Under the pieces are notes generated by a model. That model worked only from the letters and a program-made list of their open reading frames with translations. It ran no database searches and was not told the DNA's origin. The translations under genes and the position numbers were made by a program. A stretch of 64,000 nt of DNA from Bacteroidales bacterium (GTDB taxonomy: Bacteria > Bacteroidota > Bacteroidia > Bacteroidales > UBA1556): the NCBI GenBank assembly GCA_023146135.1, contig JAGLCR010000007.1, forward strand, positions 1-64,000, in the 5' to 3' direction. Positions 44,080 through 53,503 of this stretch are shown one piece after another. Position 1 is the stretch's first letter, and each line of letters starts with the position of its first letter.

Positions 44080-44723
44080 TCGCGAGCACGATTTTTCAAC
44101 ATGGGCACAAAGGCAAAGTCACCATGTGTTTTTTGCTCAAAATCCATTTCACTAATACGGCTTATGCTATACATTACCTGCCCCTCGTCGCCCCCAACCG
44201 GAATAACAAGTAAGCCTCCAACCTTTAGTTGCTTCAATAGTTGTTTGGGAACCTCTGGCGCTCCTGCGGTAACAATTATTTTATCAAATGGAGCATAGGA
44301 AGGTAGCCCCTTATAACCATCGCCATAAAAAAGTTTGGCCATATAACCCATATCATGCATTAGTTTGCGAGTGCGATCGTATAGTTTACGCTGACGTTCA
44401 ATACTAAATACTTTTGCTCCCATCTCAACAAGAACAATTGCCTGATACCCTGAGCCAGTACCAACTTCAAGCACTTTGTCTCCTTTCTTAATGTTTAATA
44501 ATTGCGATTGAAAACCAACAGTATAAGGTTGCGAAATAGTTTGGCCAGAACCAATTGGAAAGGGAACATCTTGATAGGCAAAATTTTCGAAGGACGAATC
44601 CATAAAAAGGTGTCGTGGAATTTTGCCAATGGCATCCAAAACACCAGCATCTGTAATACCTTTTGCTTTGACCTCCTCAACTAAACGCCTTCGCATTCCC
44701 TTATGTTTATAGTTATCAATCAT
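44076..44723 (-). CDS. pcm: protein-L-isoaspartate O-methyltransferase
   Basis: A 215-aa PCMT. IPRHLFMDSSFENFAYQDVPFPIGSGQTISQPY (about 30-62) holds the substrate site; VLEVGTGSGYQAIVLVEMG (about 85-103) is AdoMet motif I; DKIIVTAGAPEVPKQLLKQL and GGLLVIPVGG form the later motifs. It repairs isoaspartate in aged proteins. Monocistronic with a TAAATTTG -7 box about 42 nt before the ATG, divergent from the oxidoreductase. It overlaps the TPR gene's stop codon by 4 nt. Confidence 0.94.
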   Translation of the reverse strand: MIDNYKHKGMRRRLVEEVKAKGITDAGVLDAIGKIPRHLFMDSSFENFAYQDVPFPIGSGQTISQPYTVGFQSQLLNIKKGDKVLEVGTGSGYQAIVLVEMGAKVFSIERQRKLYDRTRKLMHDMGYMAKLFYGDGYKGLPSYAPFDKIIVTAGAPEVPKQLLKQLKVGGLLVIPVGGDEGQVMYSISRISEMDFEQKTHGDFAFVPMLKNRARD

Positions 44724-44764
44724 ATACGAATTATGTTTATTAACATTCTGTTTTTAATTAGATG

Positions 44765-44772
44765 CAAATTTA
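44765..44772 (-). promoter_or_regulatory. -7 box for pcm
   Basis: Minus strand TAAATTTG, about 42 nt before the pcm ATG. No strong -33 element. Confidence 0.4.
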
Positions 44773-44799
44773 CTATAATATTTCATGTGTTTATTAATG

Positions 44800-44807
44800 T
44801 ATTTTTG
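44800..44807 (+). promoter_or_regulatory. -7 box for the Gfo/Idh/MocA gene
   Basis: TATTTTTG lies 22 nt before the ATG at 44830; no strong -33 element. Confidence 0.35.
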
Positions 44808-44829
44808 ATAAAACAAAGAGATAAGAAAA

Positions 44830-45786
44830 ATGCACAGAGTAAGTATTATTGGTGGTGGCGAAACTGGAGAGTCGCATATTAGAAGTATTCAAAAGCGACC
44901 TTACTTTGAGCTTGTGGGCATCCATGATTTTAATCAAGAAGAACGATTGCGTCTGCAAAAAAAATTCCAAATACCCGTTTTTCATTCCATAAATGAACTT
45001 ATTGACCAATCTGACATTGTTGATATTGCCAGCGATGCTACTCCGCATTTTGATATTGCGGCTCAAGCCTTACGCAAATCCTGTCATGTTTTTATCGATC
45101 GACCTTTAATAAGTAGTTTGCCCGAGGCACAAAAGCTTGTAGAACTTGCATTCGAGGCCAATGTTAAAGTACAAATTGGACATATGGAACGTTTCAACCC
45201 TAGCTTTATACTTGGGCTAGAGCATATCGATCATCCAAATTATATTGAGGCAAGACGAATGCACGCATTTGAAGGCAACAATCAGCATGTAGTTTTGGAT
45301 ATGATGATTCAGGATATTGATATCATTTTAAGTATTACCAATTCGGAAATTAAGAAAATTCAGGCTAGGGCTCATAGCCTTAATTCTGAAGAGCTTTTAA
45401 TGGTGAATGCAAATATTATTTTTGACAATGGGTGCATTGCAAATTTAACAAGTAGCAAGATGGCTCAAGAGGAAAGCTGTAATATGCAGATATTTCAGGA
45501 GCATGATAGTCTTAATATCGATCTAACAAATAATACAGTACAGCAAATTACTTTTGATCCTATTTTAGGTTCAAAGAATACCTATTTGCTCCACAGTAAT
45601 AAAAAGCATAATACTCTGGACTTAGAGTTGGAAAGCTTTCATAATTCTATTGTAAATAATACAACTCCCAATGTGTCATTGATGGATGGAAGCAAGGCTT
45701 TAGAAGTTGCCTTTATGATTCTTGACCGCGTTTCCTATTGGCAGGATGTAAAACTTGATACACAAAAAGTACGATTCGGATATTAA
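44830..45786 (+). CDS. Gfo/Idh/MocA family oxidoreductase
   Basis: A 318-aa NAD(P)-dependent oxidoreductase. N-terminal Rossmann fold starts VSIIGGGETGESHIRSI (G-x-G variant), with VDIASDATPHFDIAAQALRKSCHVFIDRPL (about 60-90) as the sugar-binding lead-in; the usual EKP is DRP here. A C-terminal domain with GHMERFNPSF (about 117) and a strongly conserved-looking MMIQDIDIILS follows. The closest familiar type is a nucleotide-sugar 3-dehydrogenase or related sugar oxidoreductase; substrate is not certain. It stands before a lipoprotein and an initiating sugar transferase, which fits a role in surface-polysaccharide sugar synthesis. Confidence 0.8.
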   Translation: MHRVSIIGGGETGESHIRSIQKRPYFELVGIHDFNQEERLRLQKKFQIPVFHSINELIDQSDIVDIASDATPHFDIAAQALRKSCHVFIDRPLISSLPEAQKLVELAFEANVKVQIGHMERFNPSFILGLEHIDHPNYIEARRMHAFEGNNQHVVLDMMIQDIDIILSITNSEIKKIQARAHSLNSEELLMVNANIIFDNGCIANLTSSKMAQEESCNMQIFQEHDSLNIDLTNNTVQQITFDPILGSKNTYLLHSNKKHNTLDLELESFHNSIVNNTTPNVSLMDGSKALEVAFMILDRVSYWQDVKLDTQKVRFGY

Positions 45787-45904
45787 TTCGAGCCCTTTCA
45801 AAATAATTTCATAACACTTTCATTTTTTTCAGATTTTTGCACTTTTCTACATACTAATAAGAGCAATTATACGTTAAGAATTAAATTGCACAGATAAACT
45901 ATTT

Positions 45905-46774
45905 ATGATCTTGAAATTTACTTTTACATTATCGTTTTTCATTCTACTATTCACTTCCTGTGAAGTAATAAATCCTGATGAAAAAGTTCCTTCCTTTATT
46001 CATATTGATCATATCTCCCTTGATGTGAAAACAGGCCAAGGCACTGATTCTTCAGATATTGCCGACGCATGGATTTACATAAATAATGTGCTTATTGGAG
46101 CTTATCAGCTACCTACTACTATTCCCATATTAAAAGAGGGTGTTCAAGATATTGAAATTCGTTCCGGAGTTATAATCAACGGAATAGCAGCTACCCGATC
46201 TATCAATCCTTTTTATTCATATCAAACTAAGAGTATCGATTTAATACCCGACAGTATTGTAAGTGTCAATGTTAAAACCGACTATAACCCATTGGTGAAG
46301 TTTGTATGGAACACTATTGGTCAGGAGGGTTTTGAAGAAGGGGGAATAAGTATTGATTCGGTGAAAGGGAGTACTTCTAAAATGATTAAAACCAAAACTG
46401 AGGTATATGAAGGTGATGCATCGGGGCATATACATCTCGATAAGGATCATTCGATTTTCATAGGTCAATCAACAAATAAGTATATTCTACCAAAAGGTGG
46501 TAAAGCAGTGGTTTTAGAGATAAATTGTAAAAATGTAAGCAACCATTTTGCAATAGGAATGTTTGTAGAAGAGGCAGGGGGAAAGGTGATCATAGCTAAT
46601 CACTTAATAGTGAACCCGAGTTTAGAATGGAAAAAACTCTACGTGAATTTCACCGAGCTTGTAAGCAATTACCCTCAGGCGATTAATTATAGAGTATTTT
46701 TTACTGCGGAGCTTGAATCGAGCAATACCACTGCTGATATATATTTAGATAATATAAAATTATTACATTTTTAA
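45905..46774 (+). CDS. lipoprotein of unknown function preceding a sugar transferase
   Basis: A 289-aa lipoprotein, lipobox LFTSC at about residue 18. The mature part is beta-rich: a first domain (about 30-130, HIDHISLDVKTGQG, ADAWIYINNVLIGAYQLP) resembles PEGA/Ig-like sandwiches, and a second (about 150-289, GHIHLDKDHSIFIGQS, LYVNFTELVS, DIYLDNIKLLHF) resembles a jelly-roll carbohydrate-binding fold. No catalytic motif. Its stop overlaps the start of the sugar transferase gene (TAATG), so the two are coupled. Perhaps a polysaccharide-surface factor; function is not known. Confidence 0.65.
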   Translation: MILKFTFTLSFFILLFTSCEVINPDEKVPSFIHIDHISLDVKTGQGTDSSDIADAWIYINNVLIGAYQLPTTIPILKEGVQDIEIRSGVIINGIAATRSINPFYSYQTKSIDLIPDSIVSVNVKTDYNPLVKFVWNTIGQEGFEEGGISIDSVKGSTSKMIKTKTEVYEGDASGHIHLDKDHSIFIGQSTNKYILPKGGKAVVLEINCKNVSNHFAIGMFVEEAGGKVIIANHLIVNPSLEWKKLYVNFTELVSNYPQAINYRVFFTAELESSNTTADIYLDNIKLLHF

Positions 46775-48189
46775 TGAATACAAAACTACAAACCGTGAAA
46801 TACCTTTTAGCAGATTATATATCTGCTTCCTTGGCGTGGACTTTGTTTTTTGTATATCGTAAGTATTCTTATCAAGCCGATATTGAGAATATATTTCAAT
46901 CTGTTTTTCAAGATCAAAAATTCTTTACTGGTATTATCGTAATTCCATTGTCATGGGTTTTATTTTATCTAATACTAGGTAGCTATAAAGGAATTTATCG
47001 TAAATCAAGAATTCGTGAGTTAGGGCTTACTTTTATATCATCTGTAATTGGTGTTTCCATTATATTTTTCACCCTAATACTTGATGATTATGTACAAGAC
47101 CCCTATCAACTATTTGATTATGTAATTGTTCTATTTTTCAGTCATTTTGGGTTTACAGCAATTTTCAGAATTATTCTCACCTCAATTTCAGCCTATAAAA
47201 TACATAATCGTATTATTGGTTTCAACACATTAATAATAGGGGGAAACGGTAAGGCAACGCAGATTTTTCTGGATATTGAAAATCAGTTTCGTTCTTCTGG
47301 AAATAAAATTATCGGTTTTTTGAGTGTTAATGTGAACGGTGAATATTTGCTTGAGAATCATATTCCACATTTGGGAACCTATGAAGAAGCCACCAAAATT
47401 ATTGAAAAATATGCGGTGGAAGAAGTTATTATTGCCATCGACCCCTCGGAGCATGATAAAATACGATCCATTGTAACAATACTCGGAAACAGCAAAATTA
47501 TTATTAAAGTGATCCCTGACATGCATGATATATTATTGGGTTCTGTTAAAATGACTTCTATTTTTCAGGCTCCTTTAATTCAAATTTCTCCTGGTATAAT
47601 GCCTTACTGGCAGGTGATATTAAAACGTATAATGGATATTGGTATTTCCATTATTGCTATAATTGCCTTGCTACCAGTTTTTATTTTTACTGCCATTGCT
47701 ATTAAGCTTGGCTCAAAGGGCCCAATATTTTATTCTCAAGAGCGTATAGGCATTGAGGGCAGGCCGTTTAAAATGTTGAAATTTCGCACTATGGTTGAAA
47801 ACGCAGAAGCAAATGGCCCGCAGCTTTCTTCTGATGAAGACCCTAGAATTACCAAATTTGGTAAATTTATGCGTAAAGTTCGCTTGGACGAAATACCGCA
47901 ATTTTTAACGGTAATAAAAGGTGATATGGCCTTGGTAGGCTATCGCCCCGAGCGGCAGTTTTTTATTGATAAAATTGCTGAAAAGGCACCACATTATAAG
48001 TTTTTACTCAAAATTAAACCTGGCATCACCTCATGGGGTCAAGTAAAATTTGGCTACGCATCTACGGTAGATGAAATGATTGAACGACTAAAGTATGATA
48101 TACTTTATATTGAGAATATGTCCATAGCAGTGGACATTAAAATAATGATATACACTATTTTAATTGTATTTACTGGTAGGGGTAAATAG
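46774..48189 (+). CDS. polyprenyl-phosphate sugar-1-phosphate transferase (initiating exopolysaccharide sugar transferase)
   Basis: A 471-aa membrane enzyme of the WbaP/WcaJ type. Four N-terminal membrane segments (about 5-130), a NAD-fold-like cytoplasmic region (TLIIGGNGKATQIF, about 150) and a fifth segment before the C-terminal catalytic domain (about 275-470). Catalytic signatures: YSQERIGIEGRPFKMLKFRTMV (about 320-341), DPRITKFGKFMRKVRLDEIPQ (about 353-373) and LVGYRPERQFF. It transfers a sugar phosphate to undecaprenyl phosphate to start a surface polysaccharide. It is coupled to the upstream lipoprotein and converges with a minus-strand gene, stops 3 nt apart. Confidence 0.92.
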   Translation: MNTKLQTVKYLLADYISASLAWTLFFVYRKYSYQADIENIFQSVFQDQKFFTGIIVIPLSWVLFYLILGSYKGIYRKSRIRELGLTFISSVIGVSIIFFTLILDDYVQDPYQLFDYVIVLFFSHFGFTAIFRIILTSISAYKIHNRIIGFNTLIIGGNGKATQIFLDIENQFRSSGNKIIGFLSVNVNGEYLLENHIPHLGTYEEATKIIEKYAVEEVIIAIDPSEHDKIRSIVTILGNSKIIIKVIPDMHDILLGSVKMTSIFQAPLIQISPGIMPYWQVILKRIMDIGISIIAIIALLPVFIFTAIAIKLGSKGPIFYSQERIGIEGRPFKMLKFRTMVENAEANGPQLSSDEDPRITKFGKFMRKVRLDEIPQFLTVIKGDMALVGYRPERQFFIDKIAEKAPHYKFLLKIKPGITSWGQVKFGYASTVDEMIERLKYDILYIENMSIAVDIKIMIYTILIVFTGRGK

Positions 48190-48192
48190 CAC

Positions 48193-48987
48193 CTAATAGT
48201 CGATGGGAATTAGTACTGTCTTGATTCTACTATTTTTTGAATATTCCTTTTCTTTATATTGCCTGATAAACTCTTGGTGAGATAAATTAAGTGACAAATC
48301 CCAACAATGGTAAACAATATCGTTTGATATTCGTTTTTCCAAAAAATCAATCACAAATGAGTAACAACTTACATCGAATGAAATAGCTGAAACATTTTGG
48401 GCTGATAATTGAATAGCTAAAAGGTTTGCATAAAACTCTTGAGCAGTGGTATCCCCATCAGCAATCAATTGATTAACATCTTGATAAGGCAAATAATAAG
48501 AGGTGTGCCAACCCCTATTTCTAAATTCACTAAATTCTTTGCTCTTAAAGCTTGTTTCAATAATTGCAATATCTTTTATATGATATATGGAATCAATATA
48601 AGAAAATCTTTTCAAAATGAAATCGTAATTTGAATTATTTACTCCACGTGTATCCAGCCAAAGCTTAGTCAATGGATAGATTGCAACAGAAGTGAGATAT
48701 TCGGAGAATAAGGGTGCTGGAAGCAAGTTTTTATCATGCTGCACTTTGAAATAATCACCATTGTCTTGGTAAAAATTTAAATCCAATTCCCAAGCATTAA
48801 ATCCCAGATTATGTACCATACTCACACGCTTAGTTGAATTAATCCGATGCGGAATTACAATATTATGGAGATTATTATTTTTCAATCTTTCAACAATCCC
48901 AACTTGTTCATTTTCTCTTTTGGTACATGAAGAAATAGAAAGAAGAACAATCAAGAGAATACTAATATGGAAAAATCGAAAAATCAT
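48193..48987 (-). CDS. lipoprotein with GDPD/PLC-like fold (menorin-like)
   Basis: A 264-aa lipoprotein from the ATG at 48987 (the track adds a TTG start). Lipobox SISSC at about residue 21. The mature part has PHRINSTKRV, WELDLNFYQD, FKVQHDKNL, TKLWLDTRGVNN and a late AISFDVSCYSFVIDF: the distribution of His, Glu/Asp and HD motifs along successive strands resembles a TIM-barrel glycerophosphodiester phosphodiesterase or FAM151-type protein. I rate the fold as likely and activity as uncertain, since a clear HxxxxxExD pair is incomplete. No operon partner; it follows the SUF genes' 3' end by 15-20 nt on the same strand. Confidence 0.6.
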   Translation of the reverse strand: MIFRFFHISILLIVLLSISSCTKRENEQVGIVERLKNNNLHNIVIPHRINSTKRVSMVHNLGFNAWELDLNFYQDNGDYFKVQHDKNLLPAPLFSEYLTSVAIYPLTKLWLDTRGVNNSNYDFILKRFSYIDSIYHIKDIAIIETSFKSKEFSEFRNRGWHTSYYLPYQDVNQLIADGDTTAQEFYANLLAIQLSAQNVSAISFDVSCYSFVIDFLEKRISNDIVYHCWDLSLNLSHQEFIRQYKEKEYSKNSRIKTVLIPIDY

Positions 48988-49008
48988 GTTCAAAAGATAA
49001 AATCACTT

Positions 49009-49347
49009 TTATAAATACCCCAATTCCAACTGCGCCTCTTCACTCATCATTGATTTATCCCAAGGCGGCTCAAAGGTAAGTTCTACATCTGATTCAGTAA
49101 TTCCAGGCACCATGGCCACACGCTCACGAACCTCATTCAATAATGAATCGGCCACAGGACAATTAGGACTAGTTAAGGTCATAATGACGTGTCCCACAGC
49201 TTCGGGATCAACTTCTATTTCGTAAATCATTCCTAACTCATAAATATCAACCGGAATTTCTGGGTCGTAAACGGTTTTTAGGGCATTCATTATATCAGTT
49301 TCCAGCTCCGTCATTTCAGGAGGCGTAAGTTTTTTTTGTTCACTCAT
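49009..49347 (-). CDS. sufT: SUF-associated DUF59 protein (SufT-like, PaaD/MIP18 family)
   Basis: A 112-aa MIP18-family protein from the ATG at 49347 (the track start is a TTG 21 nt upstream). ALKTVYDPEIPVDIYELGMIYEIE and MTLTSPNCPVADSLL contain the conserved DPE and TSPxC motifs, and the ending FEPPWDKSMMSEEAQLELG is characteristic. SufT-like proteins aid maturation of [4Fe-4S] enzymes. It is the last gene of the SUF unit, 62 nt after sufE. Symbol by context and motif. Confidence 0.88.
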   Translation of the reverse strand: MSEQKKLTPPEMTELETDIMNALKTVYDPEIPVDIYELGMIYEIEVDPEAVGHVIMTLTSPNCPVADSLLNEVRERVAMVPGITESDVELTFEPPWDKSMMSEEAQLELGYL

Positions 49348-49409
49348 GGTTATTGTTTTGCAAAACAAGCAGATATACTGTAATGTATATAAGCAGTGTC
49401 TATTCTTTA

Positions 49410-49838
49410 TTATCTTTGTTTTTCCTTTGTTTGATATACTAAGGCATAGAGTTTTATTTGTTTAATCATGGAGTTTAGTCCATTGGAGCGAGTGGGAGAA
49501 AGATGTTCTTTAAGTCCAATCTTTTCAAGGAATGAAAGGTCATAATCAACAATCGCAGTAGGAGTATTTCCACTTAAAACTCTTATCAATAAATAAACAA
49601 TTCCTTTGGTTATTATTGCATCACTATCGGCTTTGAAATACACCTTGCCATCATTAAACTCTGCAGTAAGCCACACTTGCGACTGGCAACCACTAATTAG
49701 GTATTTCTGCTCTTTAAATTGACTGTCCAAACCTTCAAGCTCTTGACCAAGCTCAATAATATAATTGTACTTATCGAGCCATGTATCAAACATTTCAAAC
49801 TCTTCAACAATTTCTGCTGCGCTACTCTCTATACTCAT
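49410..49838 (-). CDS. sufE: sulfur acceptor protein SufE
   Basis: A 142-aa SufE. The sulfur-accepting Cys lies in YLISGCQSQVWL (about 46-57); further family marks are YIIELGQELEGL, FKADSDAIITKGIVYLLIRVLSG and LSPTRSNGLNSMIKQIK. It takes persulfide from SufS and delivers it to SufBCD. It lies 56 nt after sufS on the same strand. Confidence 0.93.
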   Translation of the reverse strand: MSIESSAAEIVEEFEMFDTWLDKYNYIIELGQELEGLDSQFKEQKYLISGCQSQVWLTAEFNDGKVYFKADSDAIITKGIVYLLIRVLSGNTPTAIVDYDLSFLEKIGLKEHLSPTRSNGLNSMIKQIKLYALVYQTKEKQR

Positions 49839-49894
49839 AATATATTATTTATCTGTACTAAACTGATATATATCGATAATATTAATTAAATAAG

Positions 49895-51112
49895 CTATAT
49901 AAACATCTTTCGTACTCGATTAATAGAAGATACTAATTTATCTATCTCTTCTTTTGTATTATAAAATGCAAAAGCAGCACGTATTGTACCCGATAAACCA
50001 AATCGCTTCATTAATGGCTGAGCACAATGATTGCCTGTTCGTACAGCTATTCCCAACTGGTCTAAAATTGTTCCTGCATCATAATGATGAATATCCTCAA
50101 AGATAAAAGAAATTACAGAAGCTTTATTATCGCTGGTGCCAATTATTCTTAAATTCTCAATTTTTGATAATTGCTGAGTACCATAATCTAGCAATTCTTT
50201 TTCGTGGGCTTCAATATCTTCTATGCCTATAGCTGTGATATATTCTATTGCGGCAGCCAGTCCTAAAGCTCCACCAACATTAGGCGTGCCAGCTTCAAAC
50301 TTAAACGGTAATTCGTTGAAAGTAGTACGCTCAAAGCTTACATTCTTAATCATTTCACCACCTGTTTGATAGGGTGGTAGTTTTTCAAGCCAGCTTTCTT
50401 TTCCATAGAGAACGCCAATGCCCATAGGAGCAAATAGTTTATGACCTGAGAAAACATAGAAATCGCAATCTAGCTCTTGAACATCTACCTTTGTGTGTGA
50501 TACACCTTGGGCTCCATCTATTAATACCGGAATATTCTGACCATGAGCCAGTTCAATAATTTCCTTGATTGGGTTTATAACACCCGTTACATTGGATATA
50601 TGTGTTACTGCTATTATTTTAGTTCTATCACTTAATAACATTTTATAGCTTTCCATGTCCAAAGAGCCATCTTCCAAAACAGCTACAACCTTCAAATGGG
50701 CTCCTTTTTCTTCACATACTTGTTGCCATGGAACTATATTGGCGTGGTGCTCCATTTCTGTTACAATAATTTCGTCACCTTCAGATATGAATTTCTTAGA
50801 AAAGCTTGAAGCCACTAAATTAATGGACTCGGTAGTTCCTTTGGTAAAAATAATTTCCTTGCTATCAGCTGCATTGATAAATTTTTGAATTATTACCCGA
50901 GCTTCTTCGTGCCGACTAGTTGCCTCCTGACTTAAATAATGCACTCCACGATGAATATTACTATTCTCATTTTCGTAATAATGCTGTACACGCTCTATTA
51001 CCACATCAGGCTTTTGCGTAGTAGCACCATTATCAAAATATACCAAAGGGGAATCGTGCACCATTTGGTGTAATGCGGGAAACTCTGATCGTATTTTCTT
51101 AATATCTAGCAT
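49895..51112 (-). CDS. sufS: cysteine desulfurase SufS
   Basis: A 405-aa PLP enzyme, class II cysteine desulfurase. Conserved blocks: YFDNGATTQKP (about 25), TEMEHHANIVPWQQ (about 120), the PLP-Lys in YVFSGHKLFAPMGIGVLYG (about 225) and the persulfide Cys in AVRTGNHCAQPLMKRFG (about 364). It supplies sulfur for Fe-S cluster assembly. It lies 55 nt after sufD, in the same orientation. The lack of the long IscS-type loop supports SufS. Confidence 0.95.
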   Translation of the reverse strand: MLDIKKIRSEFPALHQMVHDSPLVYFDNGATTQKPDVVIERVQHYYENENSNIHRGVHYLSQEATSRHEEARVIIQKFINAADSKEIIFTKGTTESINLVASSFSKKFISEGDEIIVTEMEHHANIVPWQQVCEEKGAHLKVVAVLEDGSLDMESYKMLLSDRTKIIAVTHISNVTGVINPIKEIIELAHGQNIPVLIDGAQGVSHTKVDVQELDCDFYVFSGHKLFAPMGIGVLYGKESWLEKLPPYQTGGEMIKNVSFERTTFNELPFKFEAGTPNVGGALGLAAAIEYITAIGIEDIEAHEKELLDYGTQQLSKIENLRIIGTSDNKASVISFIFEDIHHYDAGTILDQLGIAVRTGNHCAQPLMKRFGLSGTIRAAFAFYNTKEEIDKLVSSINRVRKMFI

Positions 51113-51167
51113 TATACTATGTTTTTCTGTAATACTGTAAATAGAATTAGTAAGGCATTCACCACTA

Positions 51168-52580
51168 TCAGACTTTACTCATATCTATTTCAAATACCAA
51201 TGGTTTATCTGGGTCAGCACACTCAATCGAGCATTGATCACATGCTGATAGCTCTCCTTTTAATCGGCGTGTTACTAAATCATGCGAATATTCTTGCACT
51301 GTTGGCAAGCTTATTTTATTTACGATTTCACCAACAAAAGCAAGCATTAATAACATTTTAGCATTGCGTTCGCAAATTCCTCTTTGCATTATATAAAACA
51401 AAGCCTCCTTGTCCAACTGCCCTACAGTAGCGCCATGACTACATTTTACATCGTCAGCATATATTTCCAAAAATGGATGTGTATCAATCTTGCTGGTATT
51501 AGTGAGCTGTATATTATGATTGTTTTGAAATGCCAGCGTTTGTTGTGCATCTTGACGAACTAAAACATGTCCATTGAAAACGGAACGTGCTTCATCATCT
51601 GCAATGCCTTTAAATGTAGTGTTGCTTGTACAATTAGATACTGCATGATCAATATATATGTGATTATCGACAAATTGCTTGCCATCAACTAAATAAAGCC
51701 CAACCACATCGGCATTTGCACCCCGTCCATTTAATAACACATTGATATCGTTTCGCACCAAGCCACCATTCAAAATCAAGGTATTACTCATTAGGCTAGA
51801 GTCAGCCTCTTGATGAAAAAACGTGTTGGTTAGAATAACCGCCTCTTCATCTTTGTTTTGCAGTTTGTAATAATCAAGCTTAGCCCCACTATCAATAAAT
51901 ACCTCTGTAACAGAGTTTATAAGGCTATTCTTAAACTCGATTGAATCGTCACAATGAACAAGTTTTAGGCGAGCATTTTTACCCAAAATCACCAGATTGC
52001 GAGCGTTTACAAATTCATGCTTTTTCGAATTGATAATATTTACCATTTGCAAAGTACGGTCTTGATCCACACCATCGGGTATATATATAAAGTAGCCATC
52101 ACTAAAAATGGCCGAGTTCAATGCAATTAAACCATTCTTCTCATTGGTTACATATTTTCCGTAATGCTTCTCAAATAGCTCGGGATACTGATGCATAGCG
52201 GCTTTAATTGAACCAACGATACACCCATTTTCATAAACCTTGGGCGACTCTTGCTTTTCAACGCACCAGCCATTTACTTGAGTATAAAGGTCTGTATCAA
52301 ACTGATTTATCTCACAGCTAAAGAAATCATGAATATTATTTTTTTCGAGCTTGCTACTTAAGTTTAGAGCGTAATCTTTGGATAAAACCTTAGTTAGATC
52401 CGTTTTCCGCCAACTCTCTAAATTGCGAGATGGAAATCCAATTTCCTTGAATATTTTTGCTGCTTTTCGACGGCGGTCTTTAACAAAATCGCTGTTAGCA
52501 CTGGCAAAAACATCGAAATGCTGCTCAAACTGATTGAGCAATTCATTTTTAAGGTTTATCGCTATTTCTTTGGTTTTCAT
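51168..52580 (-). CDS. sufD: Fe-S scaffold subunit SufD
   Basis: A 470-aa SufB/SufD-fold protein. An N-terminal helical part (about 1-100, EIGFPSRNLESWRKTDL) is followed by the beta-helix core with repeated hydrophobic turns, SNTLILNGGLVRNDINVLLNGRGANADVVGLYLV, and the diagnostic C-terminal block DDVKCSHGATVGQLDKEALFYIMQRGICERNAK (about 398-430). It partners SufB and the SufC ATPase. It follows sufC by 12 nt. A CxxCSIEC-like ending (ACDQCSIECADPD) is present near the C-terminus. Confidence 0.94.
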   Translation of the reverse strand: MKTKEIAINLKNELLNQFEQHFDVFASANSDFVKDRRRKAAKIFKEIGFPSRNLESWRKTDLTKVLSKDYALNLSSKLEKNNIHDFFSCEINQFDTDLYTQVNGWCVEKQESPKVYENGCIVGSIKAAMHQYPELFEKHYGKYVTNEKNGLIALNSAIFSDGYFIYIPDGVDQDRTLQMVNIINSKKHEFVNARNLVILGKNARLKLVHCDDSIEFKNSLINSVTEVFIDSGAKLDYYKLQNKDEEAVILTNTFFHQEADSSLMSNTLILNGGLVRNDINVLLNGRGANADVVGLYLVDGKQFVDNHIYIDHAVSNCTSNTTFKGIADDEARSVFNGHVLVRQDAQQTLAFQNNHNIQLTNTSKIDTHPFLEIYADDVKCSHGATVGQLDKEALFYIMQRGICERNAKMLLMLAFVGEIVNKISLPTVQEYSHDLVTRRLKGELSACDQCSIECADPDKPLVFEIDMSKV

Positions 52581-52592
52581 TTGGTATAAGTC

Positions 52593-53354
52593 TTAATTAA
52601 GCTCTTCGCCAAGTTCTTTCTTAATCCAGTCGTAGCCTTTTTCTTCAAGGACCAAAGCTAAATCTTTATCACCCGTTTTTACGATACGTCCATTATACAT
52701 AATATGCACAAAATCAGGCACAATATAATCTAATAATCGTTGATAATGCGTAATAACGACAGTAGCATTATCTGGAGATTTCAGTTTATTTACTCCATTG
52801 GCCACAACACGAAGGGCGTCAATATCTAAACCAGAATCGGTTTCGTCAAGGAACGATAATTTAGGTTCTAACATGGCCATTTGGAAAATCTCGTTTTTCT
52901 TTTTCTCTCCTCCAGAAAAACCTTCATTAACCGAGCGACCTGATAATTTGGACTGCAGCTCAACCAGTTTCTGCTTTTCTTTCATATATTTCAAAAACTC
53001 GCCTGCAGTCATGGGCTTTTCGCCACGATACTCACGGATTTCATCAATGGCAGTACGCATAAAATTGGTCATGCTTACACCCGGAATTTCAATGGGATAT
53101 TGGAAACCCAAAAACACTCCTGCTCTTGCACGGTCTTCAATGGGCATTTCCAAAAGATTTTTTCCTTCAAATAGTATTTCTCCTTCGGTAACTTCAAAAA
53201 TCTCACGACCGGCAATTACTGCTGCCAAAGTACTTTTACCTGTACCATTAGGCCCCATGATAGCATGAACTTCGCCTGCATTTACTTCTAAATCCAAAGC
53301 CTTAATAATTTCTTTCCCGTTTATACTAACGTGTAAATTTTTTATACTTAACAT
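52593..53354 (-). CDS. sufC: Fe-S assembly ATPase SufC
   Basis: A 253-aa ABC-type ATPase. Walker A GPNGTGKST (about 34), signature-like GFSGGEKKKNEIFQM (about 149) with the SufC-specific insertion, and Walker B LSFLDETDSGLDIDAL (about 167) are all present. It powers the SufBCD scaffold. It lies between sufB and sufD, 12 nt from sufD. A REP-like repeat sits between it and sufB. Confidence 0.96.
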   Translation of the reverse strand: MLSIKNLHVSINGKEIIKALDLEVNAGEVHAIMGPNGTGKSTLAAVIAGREIFEVTEGEILFEGKNLLEMPIEDRARAGVFLGFQYPIEIPGVSMTNFMRTAIDEIREYRGEKPMTAGEFLKYMKEKQKLVELQSKLSGRSVNEGFSGGEKKKNEIFQMAMLEPKLSFLDETDSGLDIDALRVVANGVNKLKSPDNATVVITHYQRLLDYIVPDFVHIMYNGRIVKTGDKDLALVLEEKGYDWIKKELGEELN

Positions 53355-53454
53355 TATATCCTAATTTATATTGTTTTAATGCTCATGGCATTTTTTCTTT
53401 CTATCATAATTTCAATTCCCTTATTTGCTAAGTCTGCAAAATCGCATTAATTAA

Positions 53455-53503
53455 GCAAAGTCGCGGCAAAGAGCAAAGTCGCGGTAACTGAGCGAAGTCG
53501 AAG
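53455..53503. repeat. REP-like repeats between sufB and sufC
   Basis: The unit AGCAAAGTCGCGG occurs twice in tandem (about 53455-53484), followed by CTGAGCGAAGTCGAAG (53488-53503), the reverse complement of the CTTCGACTTCGCTCAG core at 24491. The repeat abuts the sufB stop codon, and the 149-bp sufB-sufC gap holds nothing else. Confidence 0.7.

Noticed and set aside
52798-53268. 156-aa ORF antisense to sufC
   Set aside because: It is a long shadow of a conserved ABC ATPase gene with no start signal or family features.
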